From Candidatus Acidulodesulfobacterium acidiphilum (lineage in GTDB: Bacteria; SZUA-79; Acidulodesulfobacterales; Acidulodesulfobacteraceae): 64,000 bases of DNA. Of the stretch, positions 8,786 to 17,471 are shown piece by piece. The translations under genes were made by a program, and so were the position numbers. Where the stretch lies: NCBI GenBank assembly GCA_008534395.1, contig SHMQ01000006.1, forward strand, positions 1 through 64,000, read 5' to 3'. Position 1 is the stretch's first letter. Every line of letters begins with the position of its first letter. Below the pieces are notes generated by a model. It worked only from the letters and a program-made list of their open reading frames with translations. It did no database searches and was not told the origin of the DNA.

Positions 8786-10296
8786 TAAGCTCAAACACCG
8801 TTATTACATTGTTAGTTTTTGCCGCTTTGTTTCTGGTTTTTGTTATTATAGGTTTTAAAGCCGCAAACTGGAGAAAGGGGGACATGAATATTCTGCATGA
8901 ATGGGCGCTGTCCGGCAATAAGATAGGCACGTTCCTGATGTGGTTTTTAGTCGGGGCAGACATATACACTGCTTATACTTTTATAGCCGTGCCGTCGGGC
9001 GTATTTGCCAAAGGAAGCATTTTTTTCTTTGCGGTTCCGTATGTTATGGCTACATTCGGTATAGCCATGGTGGTAATGCCGAGTTTGTGGAAAGTTTCTA
9101 AAGACAAAGGCTACGTTACCGCCGTAGATTTCGTAAAAGACAAGTTCAACAGCAAGACGCTTGCCATACTGATTGCCCTTACGGGGATAGTCGCCGAACT
9201 GCCTTATATAGCGCTTCAGATAGTCGGGATGAAAGCAGTTCTTCAGGTGATGCTTCTGCCTTTCGGCGACGTTAAGACTATAAGCGAAACGGCGCTGGTC
9301 GTATCTTTTGTAATTCTTGCGGTATTTACCTACTGGAGCGGAATCAGGGGTGCGGTTCTGACCGCCGTTATGAAAGACGTAATAATTTTAATAACGGTCA
9401 TAGTTATTATTATTTTCGTTCCTCTTGCATACGGCGGTTTTTCTCACGCCTTTGCGGCCGCCGGACATATAGGGGCGGGGAAAAAGCCTCCCGTGGATTA
9501 CGCGACTCTGCCGCCGGTGCTGGTAAACGCATATATAAGCCTTTTTATATTGAGCGCCCTTGCCCTTTATCTTTATCCTCACGCTATTAACGGCGTGCTG
9601 AGCGCCAAAAGCGCCAAAAGCGTCAGGCTGAGTACGGCGCTTTTGCCTATATACGGCATAGGGCTGGCTTTCCTTGCTTTATTCGGCATACTTGTATATG
9701 CCGTGCCGGCTGCGCTTAAAACGGTAGGAGGAAACGGAACGCTCGTCGTTCCGGCTTTAATTCAATCTACGATGCCTTCGTGGTTTACGGGTTTTGCTTT
9801 TTTGGGGATATTTATCGGGGGATTGGTTCCGGCGGCAATTATGGCTATATCCCAGGCTAATCTTTTGACAAGAAATATTATAAAAGAATTTAAACCCGAC
9901 CTAAGCGGCGAAACGGAAACTAAAATAGCTAAATGGTCGTCGGTAATTTTTAAATTTCTTGCCTTAGGTTTTGTTTTTTTGGTTCCCGAAACATATTCGA
10001 TACAGCTTCAGCTTCTCGGAGGAATACTTATAGTGCAGACCCTTCCCCCGATATTTATAGGTTTATACACTAAATGGTTAGATAAAAACGCTTTGATAGC
10101 AGGCTGGCTTGTAGGAACGGTATCGGGCATATATTTCGTACTGCGGGCTAACGCCGGTCATCCGATAGTTACGACCTTTATGAAAACGCCTTACGGATTA
10201 CTGTATGTTGCACTCGTAGCGCTTATTTTGAATCTTGTCGTTACGATTCTTTGGTCTATAATAGCGGGTGCTTTTAAAAAACCGGCTATTAGCTGA
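8782..10296 (+). CDS. Sodium:solute symporter (SSS family, monocarboxylate/acetate type)
   Basis: 504 residues from the ATG at 8782, with about 13 hydrophobic helices. Its N-terminal helices carry the SSS-family pattern ([25 protein letters not shown] shortened here to its key GADIYTAYT), and [20 protein letters not shown] matches the conserved helix 8-9 region. A start at 8707 is possible in frame but would overlap DUF3311 by 79 bases; the ATGA overlap start is far more likely. Relatives with a DUF3311 partner carry monocarboxylates such as lactate, pyruvate or acetate; the substrate here is inferred only. It may be controlled by the divergent two-component system. Confidence 0.88.
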   Translation: MISSNTVITLLVFAALFLVFVIIGFKAANWRKGDMNILHEWALSGNKIGTFLMWFLVGADIYTAYTFIAVPSGVFAKGSIFFFAVPYVMATFGIAMVVMPSLWKVSKDKGYVTAVDFVKDKFNSKTLAILIALTGIVAELPYIALQIVGMKAVLQVMLLPFGDVKTISETALVVSFVILAVFTYWSGIRGAVLTAVMKDVIILITVIVIIIFVPLAYGGFSHAFAAAGHIGAGKKPPVDYATLPPVLVNAYISLFILSALALYLYPHAINGVLSAKSAKSVRLSTALLPIYGIGLAFLALFGILVYAVPAALKTVGGNGTLVVPALIQSTMPSWFTGFAFLGIFIGGLVPAAIMAISQANLLTRNIIKEFKPDLSGETETKIAKWSSVIFKFLALGFVFLVPETYSIQLQLLGGILIVQTLPPIFIGLYTKWLDKNALIAGWLVGTVSGIYFVLRANAGHPIVTTFMKTPYGLLYVALVALILNLVVTILWSIIAGAFKKPAIS

Positions 10297-10334
10297 CGGA
10301 AAATAAGCGGGTATTTGAAAAAATTAAAACAAAC

Positions 10335-10441
10335 AAAAACTCCCGGCTGCGTCAAACGCAGTCGGGAGTAAGAATACGGAGGCGGGCGTTTATAAAAGCG
10401 AAGCTTTTATGCCCGCTGGAGTGAATAAATCTGACACCTTT
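10335..10441 (-). repeat. Repeat family C, copy 1 (terminator plus hairpin unit)
   Basis: A 107-base unit nearly identical to 11068-11174: they differ only at a few bases in the first stem and at the T-rich end. On the minus strand it reads AAGGTGTCAGATTTATT, then a GCGGGC...GCCCGC hairpin with inner arms ATAAAAGC/GCTTTTAT, then the ACTCCCG stem. It begins 23 bases after the DUF2283 stop codon. Confidence 0.85.
10339..10369 (-). terminator. Rho-independent terminator (family C, copy 1)
   Basis: The stem ACTCCCG...CGGGAGT with inner pairs CTGCGT/ACGCAG is followed on the minus strand by TTTTTGTTTGTTTT. It would end transcripts from the DUF4258-DUF2283 pair. On the plus strand there is no U-tract. 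Confidence 0.75.
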
Positions 10442-10464
10442 ATTTTATTATCTTATGCATTATC

Positions 10465-10665
10465 TTATGCAGTTTCATACTGCAATACTTTTAACTGTTC
10501 AGGCTTTATCCTTGCGCTTAAACTAAGCATCTCTATTCCGACTACTTTACCGTCGGAATTAAAATCCAATATAATACCAGGCTCAACCTCTTCCGATTCT
10601 ATTATAGACGATTCATCTAATCTAAAATAAAGAGCGTCGCTTTCTTTATCAACAATTAATTTCAT
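10465..10665 (-). CDS. DUF2283 family small protein
   Basis: 66 residues, start MKLIVDKESDALYFRL, with the family pattern of short beta strands: D-x-ESDALY-x-RL, then VEPGIILDFNSDGKVVGIEML. DUF2283 proteins are cytosolic, of unknown function, and are often encoded next to DUF4258 proteins as here. It begins two bases after the DUF4258 stop codon, so the pair is one transcription unit. An antitoxin-like role for one partner is often suggested from this pairing but nothing in the sequence proves it. The gene pair is bounded by family C/D repeats on both sides. Confidence 0.8.
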   Translation of the reverse strand: MKLIVDKESDALYFRLDESSIIESEEVEPGIILDFNSDGKVVGIEMLSLSARIKPEQLKVLQYETA

Positions 10666-10667
10666 AT

Positions 10668-10940
10668 TTATTCCTCGCTTTTAACTCGCTTAATCGTCTT
10701 ATATTTTCTGTCAAAATAAACAGTCACTATTCTTTTTGGGTATGCATTATGATTAACTACTACATGCAATACTCTTCCGTTATTTTCTGCAATATTTTTA
10801 AAATAGTGCAAGTTTCCATCTTCTTCAACGGTATTCCAATCGGGGTTATTTAAAGCGTCAGAAATCCAACTTTCCGAAATTTTACGCTCTCTGATAACAT
10901 CGATAGCATGTGCTGTAAATTCATAGTCATTCAAAAACAT
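10668..10940 (-). CDS. DUF4258 family small protein
   Basis: 90 residues. The pattern FTAHAIDVIRERKISESWI (helix), DPW-like NPDWNTVEEDG, then two strands RVLHVVVNHNAYPKRIVTVYFDR matches DUF4258, a small alpha/beta fold related to RelE/BrnT-like proteins. It is directly upstream of DUF2283 (two-base gap). The family resemblance allows a toxin-antitoxin or RNA-binding pair, but I cannot identify catalytic residues with confidence. Repeat C1 lies downstream of the pair and repeat D1C2 upstream, giving a cassette-like layout. Confidence 0.78.
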   Translation of the reverse strand: MFLNDYEFTAHAIDVIRERKISESWISDALNNPDWNTVEEDGNLHYFKNIAENNGRVLHVVVNHNAYPKRIVTVYFDRKYKTIKRVKSEE

Positions 10941-11013
10941 AAATTATTAATTTAATGATTAATCTAATTTATTTATACATTATTTACGAAAAATAATCAA
11001 GTTTACATAACGA

Positions 11014-11174
11014 CAGTTTACATAATAAAGAATTATGTAACGTCAGGAAAGAAGGGGAATGGAAAATAAAAACTCCCGACCACGTCAAACGCAGTCGGGA
11101 GTAAGAATACGGAGGCGGGCGTTTATAAAAGCGAAGCTTTTATGCCCGCTGGAGTGAATAAATCTGACACCTTT
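11014..11174 (-). repeat. Repeat family D+C, copy 2
   Basis: The D part (11014-11067) carries the hairpin TTACATAAT...ATTATGTAA followed by CGTCAGG-AAGAAGG. The C part (11068-11174) is the 107-base unit shared with 10335-10441. The whole D+C arrangement recurs at 11542-11687. It starts 14 bases after the stop of the DUF1640 gene (minus-strand sense). Confidence 0.85.
11072..11102 (-). terminator. Rho-independent terminator (family C, copy 2)
   Basis: The ACTCCCGAC/GTCGGGAGT arms are followed on the minus strand by TTTTTATTTT. It is placed to end the DUF1640 transcript. Confidence 0.72.
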
Positions 11175-11188
11175 TTTCTTAGTTGAAT

Positions 11189-11428
11189 TTATTTAATATA
11201 TCTTAATAAAGCGATAAATATACTTATCACAAGACCTATTATTATACTAGAAAACCACTTAATCATTCTTATTTCTAAGTCTTTAATCTTATTTTCTAAT
11301 TCTTTTATGTCTCCTTTTGTTGCAACTTCGCCTTTAAATGCATCAGATAATGCTTCTGCTTGTACTTCTGCCTGCTTTTGCGGCACTCCTACTTCAATTA
11401 ATTTTTTTGCATAAGCTAACGTATCCAT
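11189..11428 (-). CDS. DUF1640/CCDC90-like coiled-coil membrane protein, paralogue 1
   Basis: 79 residues: an N-terminal motif TLAYAKKLIEVGVPQKQAE, a helical coiled-coil segment (VATKGDIKELENKIKDLE) and a C-terminal membrane helix (about 57-74), the usual order for DUF1640/CCDC90-like proteins. The function is unknown in bacteria. It is clearly related to the protein at 18613-18900, sharing the start motif, the VATK-D-KE linker and the MIKWF/LIKWF entry to the membrane helix. The gene is flanked on both sides by D+C repeats, so it looks like a discrete cassette. Its ATG and length agree with the paralogue. Confidence 0.75.
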   Translation of the reverse strand: MDTLAYAKKLIEVGVPQKQAEVQAEALSDAFKGEVATKGDIKELENKIKDLEIRMIKWFSSIIIGLVISIFIALLRYIK

Positions 11429-11541
11429 TATTAACCTCTAATATTATAAATTATGCTATAAAAAATTACTTTTTAAAATTATAACATATAAATTATAAAA
11501 TAAAAACTTAAAATAAAAAACTGCAAAGATCAAAATTAATG

Positions 11542-11687
11542 CAGTTTACATAATTAGAAATTATGTAACGTCAGGGAAGAAGGAGAATAGGAAATAAAAA
11601 CTCCCGACCACGTCAAACGCAGTCGGGAGTATGGAAATAAATAAATCTGACACCTTTTTTTAAATAAATAAATCTGACACCTTTTTT
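11542..11687 (-). repeat. Repeat family D+C, copy 3 (shortened C part)
   Basis: The D hairpin TTACATAATT...AATTATGTAA and CGTCAGGGAAGAAGG precede the C terminator stem at 11600-11630. The middle hairpin of C is missing here, and AATAAATCTGACACCTTTTTT is present twice in tandem instead. It ends two bases before the porin stop codon. Confidence 0.8.
11600..11630 (-). terminator. Rho-independent terminator of the porin-like gene
   Basis: The ACTCCCGAC...GTCGGGAGT stem is followed on the minus strand by TTTTTATTT. It lies about 60 bases beyond the porin stop codon. Confidence 0.72.
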
Positions 11688-11688
11688 A

Positions 11689-13413
11689 TTAGAAGTTCCA
11701 GATAACGGCAGTTCCAAGAGCCGTGATATCTTTATGAGTGGCTGTGGATGGTACTCCGCCAGTTGAAGTAGCGTTGTTGTAAGAATCTACGCCGCTTCCG
11801 GTCCACACATATCCGCCCCATGCCTGCCATGCAAGTGTCTTGGTAAAGTGGTGGGTAAAGTTGATATCGAATTCCGTTCCGATGTGATGTCCGCCGAACA
11901 TGCTGGTCGAGTAAGAGTCGCCGGGAACGGTTAAGCTAGTTTTAAGCCACTGAGCATAAATTATAGATTCCTGCAAGTCGTTCATTCCCGAAAAATGCTC
12001 CGTCGCATCTACCATAAGAGCCCATTTGTTTGAAAGGTTGGTGCCTAACGCCCAAGGGGTTCCGCCGTAAATATACTTGACGCCGGGAGAGTTAAATATA
12101 ATTGTCTGCCAGTTTGAACCGATTACATCGCCGAATAAGGTTCTCGTATTCTGAATCTGCGAATAGTATGTAAAGTTGTAATGTCCCGCAGAAATAGGAG
12201 CGCCGATGCCAAATTTAGCGCCGACCGTTACCGGAATCGAAGTATTAAGCAGTTGCGAACCCGTTAAATACAAGTCGTAAGAATTAACCGAATCATACTG
12301 GTTAGAGCCTGATGGCGCAACAGGTAAAAAATAACCAAAGTCCTGGGGATAAGTTGTTGGCTCTCCTGAAACGTAATTTGGATTTGGATTAGGATAATTG
12401 CTAATTGCCTCATTTGATGCAATTATACGCCCCCTGAAATAATCGAATTCGCCGGATAAATTAGTTCCCGCGTTCGAATACTTTACCGAAATACCGCCGA
12501 AGGTAATATTTGCAGTAGGATTATATATACTTGCTTGCGGAATATTTGCCTCTGCCAGTCCAGTTGCTGGGTTAATAACCGCACCCGGATATGCCCCAAA
12601 CTGATTCAAATGAGCTTCGGTCAGCCATAAGCTGTAAGACGTATGATTAATCGGCTTTAATGTCATAAGCTCCAAGGTAGGTATAGTGCCCATCTGGATG
12701 TGCGTATAGTAAGGGTTTGGAACGGGATATACTACTGCGGAAGCAGGAGAAGGCGTAGTAGTTCCATTTGAATTAAGTGTATAATCAGCATATGCCGTAG
12801 TTTCATTTCCGAAAAGTACTCCGAGAAACACTCCGAGGTCGGCCTGCTTTACCGGCAGGAAATCGCCAAGACCATCGGCATTAGTATTTACGGCAACGCC
12901 CATACCGAACTTAACGGGCATGCGCCCGAACATCCACATACCTATAGGCGTTACTAACCTTAAGTATGCCTGCCTTAAACCGAAGGTGGCAAAATCATGG
13001 TTAAAGCCGAGCGGCGCGGGAGTATATCCTAAAGTATCCCAGCCGTTCGTGCCGTAACCGTTCGGCGCTAATCCCGTAGGATTATAATCGTTTGTCATAT
13101 CAAACTGCACCGGAACGCTCACGAGAGGCATACCTCCGCCCGCGTTGCCGTAACTAATGTTAGCATTTAATCTTAACCTCTGAGTAAAATTTTGAAAGGT
13201 GTTTCTTGTCGGATAGCCTGCAGAATTGTTAAAGTCTTCTGCCTGATTCTGCGCCCAGAACGCCCTGCCGATAAACTGCCCGCTCAGCGAAAAACTGACT
13301 CCTTTTTTTGCAGCCTGCGCCGCGGCAAAAGACTTAGGAGCCATTGTCAAACTTAAAAAACCGGCTATTGCGACTGCTACTGCCAATGCCGGCAATGAAA
13401 ATCTTTTTTTCAT
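11689..13413 (-). CDS. Outer-membrane beta-barrel (porin-like) protein
   Basis: 574 residues. A clear Sec signal peptide (MKKRFSLPALAVAVAIAG...SFA) is cleaved near residue 30. The mature chain alternates short amphipathic strands rich in Gly, Asn, Tyr and Trp with loops, has almost no charged clusters or cysteine, and ends in phenylalanine (VIWNF), the usual signal for barrel assembly. I do not recognise a specific porin family; alginate-export or DUF-type barrels have similar composition. GGGAGG lies just before the ATG. Promoter and leader features are seen upstream and a terminator downstream, so it is probably a well-expressed single-gene unit. Confidence 0.75.
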   Translation of the reverse strand: MKKRFSLPALAVAVAIAGFLSLTMAPKSFAAAQAAKKGVSFSLSGQFIGRAFWAQNQAEDFNNSAGYPTRNTFQNFTQRLRLNANISYGNAGGGMPLVSVPVQFDMTNDYNPTGLAPNGYGTNGWDTLGYTPAPLGFNHDFATFGLRQAYLRLVTPIGMWMFGRMPVKFGMGVAVNTNADGLGDFLPVKQADLGVFLGVLFGNETTAYADYTLNSNGTTTPSPASAVVYPVPNPYYTHIQMGTIPTLELMTLKPINHTSYSLWLTEAHLNQFGAYPGAVINPATGLAEANIPQASIYNPTANITFGGISVKYSNAGTNLSGEFDYFRGRIIASNEAISNYPNPNPNYVSGEPTTYPQDFGYFLPVAPSGSNQYDSVNSYDLYLTGSQLLNTSIPVTVGAKFGIGAPISAGHYNFTYYSQIQNTRTLFGDVIGSNWQTIIFNSPGVKYIYGGTPWALGTNLSNKWALMVDATEHFSGMNDLQESIIYAQWLKTSLTVPGDSYSTSMFGGHHIGTEFDINFTHHFTKTLAWQAWGGYVWTGSGVDSYNNATSTGGVPSTATHKDITALGTAVIWNF

Positions 13414-13479
13414 CTTTACCTCCCTTAATTTTGGTTTTTTTTAATTTTTAAAGTCTAAATAAACCTTAATTACTTTAAT

Positions 13480-13500
13480 TTCTATAGTCCCCCTATAGAA
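13480..13500. repeat. Perfect 8-bp inverted repeat in the porin leader
   Basis: TTCTATAG, a five-base C-rich loop and CTATAGAA. It lies between the likely promoter and the start codon of the porin-like gene, so it would form a hairpin in the 5' untranslated RNA or serve as an operator. Confidence 0.5.
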
Positions 13501-13563
13501 TCTATCTCGTTTGACGCTAAAAAGCCGTTGATTTAAAAACTCCGTTTTTTAAACGTAAATTTT

Positions 13564-13593
13564 AAGTTATCATATATCCTATAAACTTGTCAA
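13564..13593 (-). promoter_or_regulatory. Likely sigma-70 promoter of the porin-like gene
   Basis: On the minus strand a perfect TTGACA (13588-13593) is followed by an 18-base spacer and TAACTT (13564-13569). It implies a leader of about 140 bases before the ATG at 13413. The -10 element is only a moderate match. Confidence 0.5.
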
Positions 13594-13667
13594 GAAAAAT
13601 TATAAATTTTTTAAAAAAAATTTATTATAAATTAAACTATTCAAATATTCTAATACGTATATAATCC

Positions 13668-14645
13668 TTATGCAAAAAGGGTTGCGACGGTTTTTCCTAC
13701 GGCAATAAAATTAGCCTCTTCTTTTTTTCCAAGCTGGGCATTCGGGGTTATTAAACACTCTCCTATTTTTTTCACTATTTTTGAATTCATATCGTGTCCG
13801 GTTTTTTTTGCAAGCACCCTGCCTTTGATTCGATAGCCGGCAAGGTATAAATCGCCGATAAGGTCCAAGACTTTATGCCTTATGAACTCGTCTTTATATC
13901 TTAAGCCGTCTTTATTTAGAACCGACGTTTCGTCCAAAACGAGCGCATTGTCGAGACTGCCTCCTAACGCTAAACCGCTCTTTTTTAAATATTCTACGTC
14001 TTTTAAAAAACCGAAAGTCCTTGCTTTTGAAATTTCGCCGTAAAAATTAAATCCGTCTATTTTCATATCGAACGAGCCGGACTGCACAAGCGGATGGTTA
14101 AAATCCATATCGTAGGATATTTCGAAATCGTCCGACGGATACAGCGCAATAGACGCACAGGTTTTATCTTCGCTTTCTATGCTTATCGGTTTAAGTATTT
14201 CTATATATTTTCTTTTTGCGTTAAGCTCTTTTATGCCGCTTTCGTAAAAAGATTCGTAAAATACCCTTGCGCTTCCGTCCATAGCAGGAATTTCGCATCC
14301 GTAAACTTCTATTAAAGCGTTGTCTATTCCTGCTCCCCACAGAGCCGACATAAGGTGTTCCACAGTCGAAATACATCCTGCGGCTTCTTTGCCGCTGCCT
14401 TCTTTTTTAAGCCCTATGCTCGTTCTCAGCATAGTAGAACAAACATTGTCTGCTTTTGCTTTTATTATTACGTTCGGATTTAAGTCTTTCCTGACGAAAG
14501 TAATGCCGGAATCGGCTTTCGCAGGTTTTATTATTATCTGCGACTCTTTGCCTGTATGCAGACCTATTCCTTTAAAATAAAGGATATTAGATACGGTGCT
14601 CTGTATTTCGCTCTTTTCTTCTTTTAATATCGCGTAATTTTCCAT
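13668..14645 (-). CDS. lpxC: UDP-3-O-acyl-N-acetylglucosamine deacetylase (LpxC)
   Basis: 325 residues, slightly longer than typical LpxC (about 305). It catalyses the committed step of lipid A synthesis, a Zn-dependent deacetylation in the cytoplasm. The zinc ligands are visible: His97 in TVEHLMSAL, and His257 and Asp261 in HKVLDLIGD. The general acid His284 is in KTGHDMNS, and RTFGFLKDVEYL is the conserved RTFGF motif. Two repeated alpha/beta domains fill the length. The presence of this gene supports an outer membrane with lipopolysaccharide. It stands apart from other lpx or cell-division genes; ruvB lies upstream beyond a 312-base gap holding a family A repeat. Confidence 0.96.
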   Translation of the reverse strand: MENYAILKEEKSEIQSTVSNILYFKGIGLHTGKESQIIIKPAKADSGITFVRKDLNPNVIIKAKADNVCSTMLRTSIGLKKEGSGKEAAGCISTVEHLMSALWGAGIDNALIEVYGCEIPAMDGSARVFYESFYESGIKELNAKRKYIEILKPISIESEDKTCASIALYPSDDFEISYDMDFNHPLVQSGSFDMKIDGFNFYGEISKARTFGFLKDVEYLKKSGLALGGSLDNALVLDETSVLNKDGLRYKDEFIRHKVLDLIGDLYLAGYRIKGRVLAKKTGHDMNSKIVKKIGECLITPNAQLGKKEEANFIAVGKTVATLFA

Positions 14646-14745
14646 AACGTTATCTAATCCTTTTATTAATTATAAATTATTAAATTATATATTACTTAAA
14701 TTACTTCCTTAATTTTTATTAATGCAATAATTATGCCATACGGAA

Positions 14746-14835
14746 GAAAAAGGTGTCAGATTTTATTTTCCGCAAGAACTTTATTAGCGATAAACAACAT
14801 TGCGTATGCGGAAAATAAAATCTGACACCTTTTTC
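14746..14835. repeat. Family A inverted repeat, copy A1
   Basis: Perfect 29-base arms (14746-14774 and 14807-14835) starting GAAAAAGGTGTCAGATT and ending at TGCG, separated by 32 bases. It lies between ruvB (3' end at 14959) and lpxC (start 14645), in the only notable feature of that 313-base gap. The arms contain an A-tract and T-tract, so the RNA from either strand could act as a terminator. Confidence 0.9.
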
Positions 14836-14958
14836 ATTTCCTTTTTATTTTATATGTGAGAATTATTTTTCGCATATATTTCGTTATATGGAAATATATT
14901 GCGAGAACAAAAGTTCACATTTTGACGCATACAAATAAATTAAACGTAAAAACTTTTC

Positions 14959-16047
14959 TCAAAACAGCGAATCTTCCGCGTCTCTTGAAAGACCGAAGTG
15001 TTTGTACGCAAGTTCGGTGGCTATTCTGCCTTTTTTGGAGCGCTGGATAAAACCGCATGAGACTAAATACGGCTCGACGGCATCTTCGAGAGTGTCCTTT
15101 TCGTCGTTCATAGCCTGAGCAATGGTTTCTATGCCGACGGGACCGCCGCCGAATTTTTCGATTACGGTTTTTAAGAAAAGTATATCGTTTGCGTCCAAAC
15201 CGAGTTCGTCTATTCCGAGGCTTTCTATGCCGAATTTTGCGACTTCGAGAGTTATGCGGTCTTTTTTAAGGTGCGTCATATAGTCCCTCAGGCGCCTTAA
15301 AAGCCTGTTGGCTATACGCGGAGTTCCTCTCGAACGGCGGGCTATTTCCATTGCGGCTTCGCTTTCTATTCCGATTCCGTATAGTTTTGCGCTTCTGGTT
15401 ACTATGACGGAAAGTTCGTCGATATCGTAATATTCCAAGCGCGCCGAAAAGCCGAACCTGTCTCTCAAGGGAGACGGTATGAGGCCTGCCCGCGTAGTAG
15501 CCCCGACTAACGTAAACCTCGGCAGATTTATTCTTATAGACTTGGCGGTCGCTCCCTCGCCTATAATAATGTCGAGCTTAAAATCTTCCATCGCCGGATA
15601 AAGCATTTCGGCGGCCGGTTTAGGAAGGCGGTGTATTTCGTCGATAAAAATTATGTCGCCGTTAGAAACGGCGGACAAAAGAGCCGCTACGTCGCCGGCT
15701 TTTTCTATGGACGGCCCTGAGGTGATTTTAATATTGACGCCGAGTTCTTTTGCTATAATGCCGGCAAGGGTCGTTTTGCCGAGACCGGGGGGACCGAAAA
15801 ACAGCAGATGGTCGAGGTCGTAATGTCCGATTTTTTCCGCTCTTTTTTTTGATGCGTTAATGAAAATCAGAAGGTTTTCTTTAAGTTTTTTCTGTCCTAT
15901 ATATTCGTCGAAAGACAGGGGTCTTACGGGATTGTCGAAATCGACCGATTCTTTTTTTTCAGGCGATACGTAAGAAGAGGCGGTTTCCGGCTTGCCGTCT
16001 AATAAAGTATCGGTTTCTTTTTTAAACTCTTTTTTAAAAGAAGTCAT
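14959..16047 (-). CDS. ruvB: Holliday junction branch-migration ATPase RuvB
   Basis: 362 residues. Domains: a variable N-terminal tail of about 40 residues, an AAA+ core starting VRPLSFDEYIGQKKLKENL with Walker A GPPGLGKT (85-92) and Walker B IIFIDEIHRL, sensor motifs including GATTRAGLIPSPLRDRFG, then a winged-helix C-terminal domain. RuvB forms hexameric rings that drive branch migration with RuvA. It starts 17 bases after ruvA ends, in the operon yebC-ruvC-ruvA-ruvB. Confidence 0.98.
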   Translation of the reverse strand: MTSFKKEFKKETDTLLDGKPETASSYVSPEKKESVDFDNPVRPLSFDEYIGQKKLKENLLIFINASKKRAEKIGHYDLDHLLFFGPPGLGKTTLAGIIAKELGVNIKITSGPSIEKAGDVAALLSAVSNGDIIFIDEIHRLPKPAAEMLYPAMEDFKLDIIIGEGATAKSIRINLPRFTLVGATTRAGLIPSPLRDRFGFSARLEYYDIDELSVIVTRSAKLYGIGIESEAAMEIARRSRGTPRIANRLLRRLRDYMTHLKKDRITLEVAKFGIESLGIDELGLDANDILFLKTVIEKFGGGPVGIETIAQAMNDEKDTLEDAVEPYLVSCGFIQRSKKGRIATELAYKHFGLSRDAEDSLF

Positions 16048-16064
16048 GGTTTACGTCGATATTT

Positions 16065-16877
16065 TTATAATTTTTTTTGAGAATAAATATATTTCAAACA
16101 CTCCCGCATTAAATCTTCGGTTTCTGCAAAAATTACGCCTTCGGTTTTATTAATGCCGAAGACTTTACCGGCGATATTGAATGAATCGAGTCTTGAATAA
16201 CCGAGCGCTTCAAGCGCAAGGGCAGACTCCATTATTATATCGGACGGCTGTTTTTCTTTTGTTTCAGCCGTTTTTCCTTTTGACGTTTTATCGCCGGCAT
16301 TTTTATTTTCATCTTCGCTTTTTTCGGTTTTGCTTCCGTTTTTGCTTTTGCTTTCATTTGCGTTAATATCAGCGGTCGGAGCATAATTTGAGTTTTCCGG
16401 TGCGTTCACATGCAGTTCGTTTGCATTTATATCGTTATAGAGAGACGTCTTTTTAAGGATTTTATTTTTGAGTTCCATTATAATTCTTTCGGCTTTAGAC
16501 TGCCCTATGCCTTTTATGGAACAAAGAGCCGATATATCCTGCGTAGTAAGAATATTTATAAGGCTGGATGCATTTATATTTGAGAGTATAGTAACGGCAA
16601 GTTTTGGTCCGACGTCTTTAACGTCCAAGAGAAGCGAAAATACGTCTCTTTCTAATGTTCCGTTAAAACCGTAAAGGGTTATCCTGTCTTCCCTGACATA
16701 AGTGTAAATAAACAGGCTGAGCCGTTTTCCGCCGCTTTCGTTTGCTCCGTAAAAAGATGCTCCGTTAAAATTAAGCATCGGAACGTAAACTTCGTAGCCT
16801 ACGCCGTTTACTTCCAGTATAATCAGCGACCTTTCAGGGTCCCTGTATATGACGTTTCCGTGAAGATAAGCTATCAT
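16065..16877 (-). CDS. ruvA: Holliday junction binding protein RuvA with an extended linker
   Basis: 270 residues against about 190-205 in most RuvA proteins. The OB-fold domain I (1-65) and helix-hairpin-helix domain II (about 75-145, with VKDVGPKLAVTIL and CSIKGIGQSKAERIIMELK) are normal, and domain III at the C-terminus (about 215-265, ALEALGYSRLD) that contacts RuvB is present. The extra length is a hydrophilic Lys/Glu/Asn/Ser-rich linker at about 150-212 between domains II and III. It starts 40 bases after ruvC ends. Confidence 0.96.
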   Translation of the reverse strand: MIAYLHGNVIYRDPERSLIILEVNGVGYEVYVPMLNFNGASFYGANESGGKRLSLFIYTYVREDRITLYGFNGTLERDVFSLLLDVKDVGPKLAVTILSNINASSLINILTTQDISALCSIKGIGQSKAERIIMELKNKILKKTSLYNDINANELHVNAPENSNYAPTADINANESKSKNGSKTEKSEDENKNAGDKTSKGKTAETKEKQPSDIIMESALALEALGYSRLDSFNIAGKVFGINKTEGVIFAETEDLMRECLKYIYSQKKL

Positions 16878-16917
16878 AGTATCGTATTTAGCACCGTTAT
16901 AATATTAAGTTAAGATA

Positions 16918-17439
16918 TTAAGCGTTTATAAAATTATTCATATCCGTCGCGCAGCATATTGCTATTGCCAGCGCGTCCGATATATTATCGTTAATTTTGC
17001 CGCTTAAAAATTCCGATACCCCGTAAGCGCCGGAAGAAGAGCATATGACTTTAAGAGCTTCTTTCATTCGGTTTTTATCTGCGCTTCCGCTGCCGGCGAT
17101 ACTTTTTTTAACAAACCTCGGCGGATATTCCCTGAGCTTTATATCCAAATCCGAAGAGAGCATGCATATGATGCCGCGAGCCTGAGAAAGCTTTATTAAC
17201 GAAGACGGATTTATGCCTGAAAATACGGATTCTAAGGACATTATATCGGGAGAATATTCGACGGCTATTTCTTTAAGTTCAGAGTACAATTTCGATAAAT
17301 TATAGGGAAATGTTTTATTTCTGACGTCTATTAAACCGCAGGACGATAATTCAAAGGGTCTGCCGAAAGACGGAAGATCTAAGACAGCCCATCCAGTAAA
17401 TCTTGACCCCGGGTCAACTCCTAAAATTCGATAGCCCAT
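16918..17439 (-). CDS. ruvC: Holliday junction resolvase RuvC
   Basis: 173 residues, normal length. The RNase H-like fold shows the four acidic catalytic residues: the Asp in GVDPGSRFTGWAV, the Glu in LESVFSGINPSS, and two Asp in DNISDALAIAI. It cuts Holliday junctions symmetrically together with RuvAB, encoded next. It lies 32 bases downstream of yebC. Confidence 0.97.
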   Translation of the reverse strand: MGYRILGVDPGSRFTGWAVLDLPSFGRPFELSSCGLIDVRNKTFPYNLSKLYSELKEIAVEYSPDIMSLESVFSGINPSSLIKLSQARGIICMLSSDLDIKLREYPPRFVKKSIAGSGSADKNRMKEALKVICSSSGAYGVSEFLSGKINDNISDALAIAICCATDMNNFINA

Positions 17440-17471
17440 AAAGCATTAAATAAAACATAAAAAAATAATTT

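Noticed and set aside
10465-10940. DUF4258-DUF2283 as a proven toxin-antitoxin system
   Set aside because: Pairing and size are suggestive, but no catalytic residues or DNA-binding antitoxin domain can be identified.
10335-11687. Regular repeats that might be a CRISPR array
   Set aside because: The repeats are long, few, separated by genes and contain terminators; there are no short regularly spaced repeats and no cas genes.
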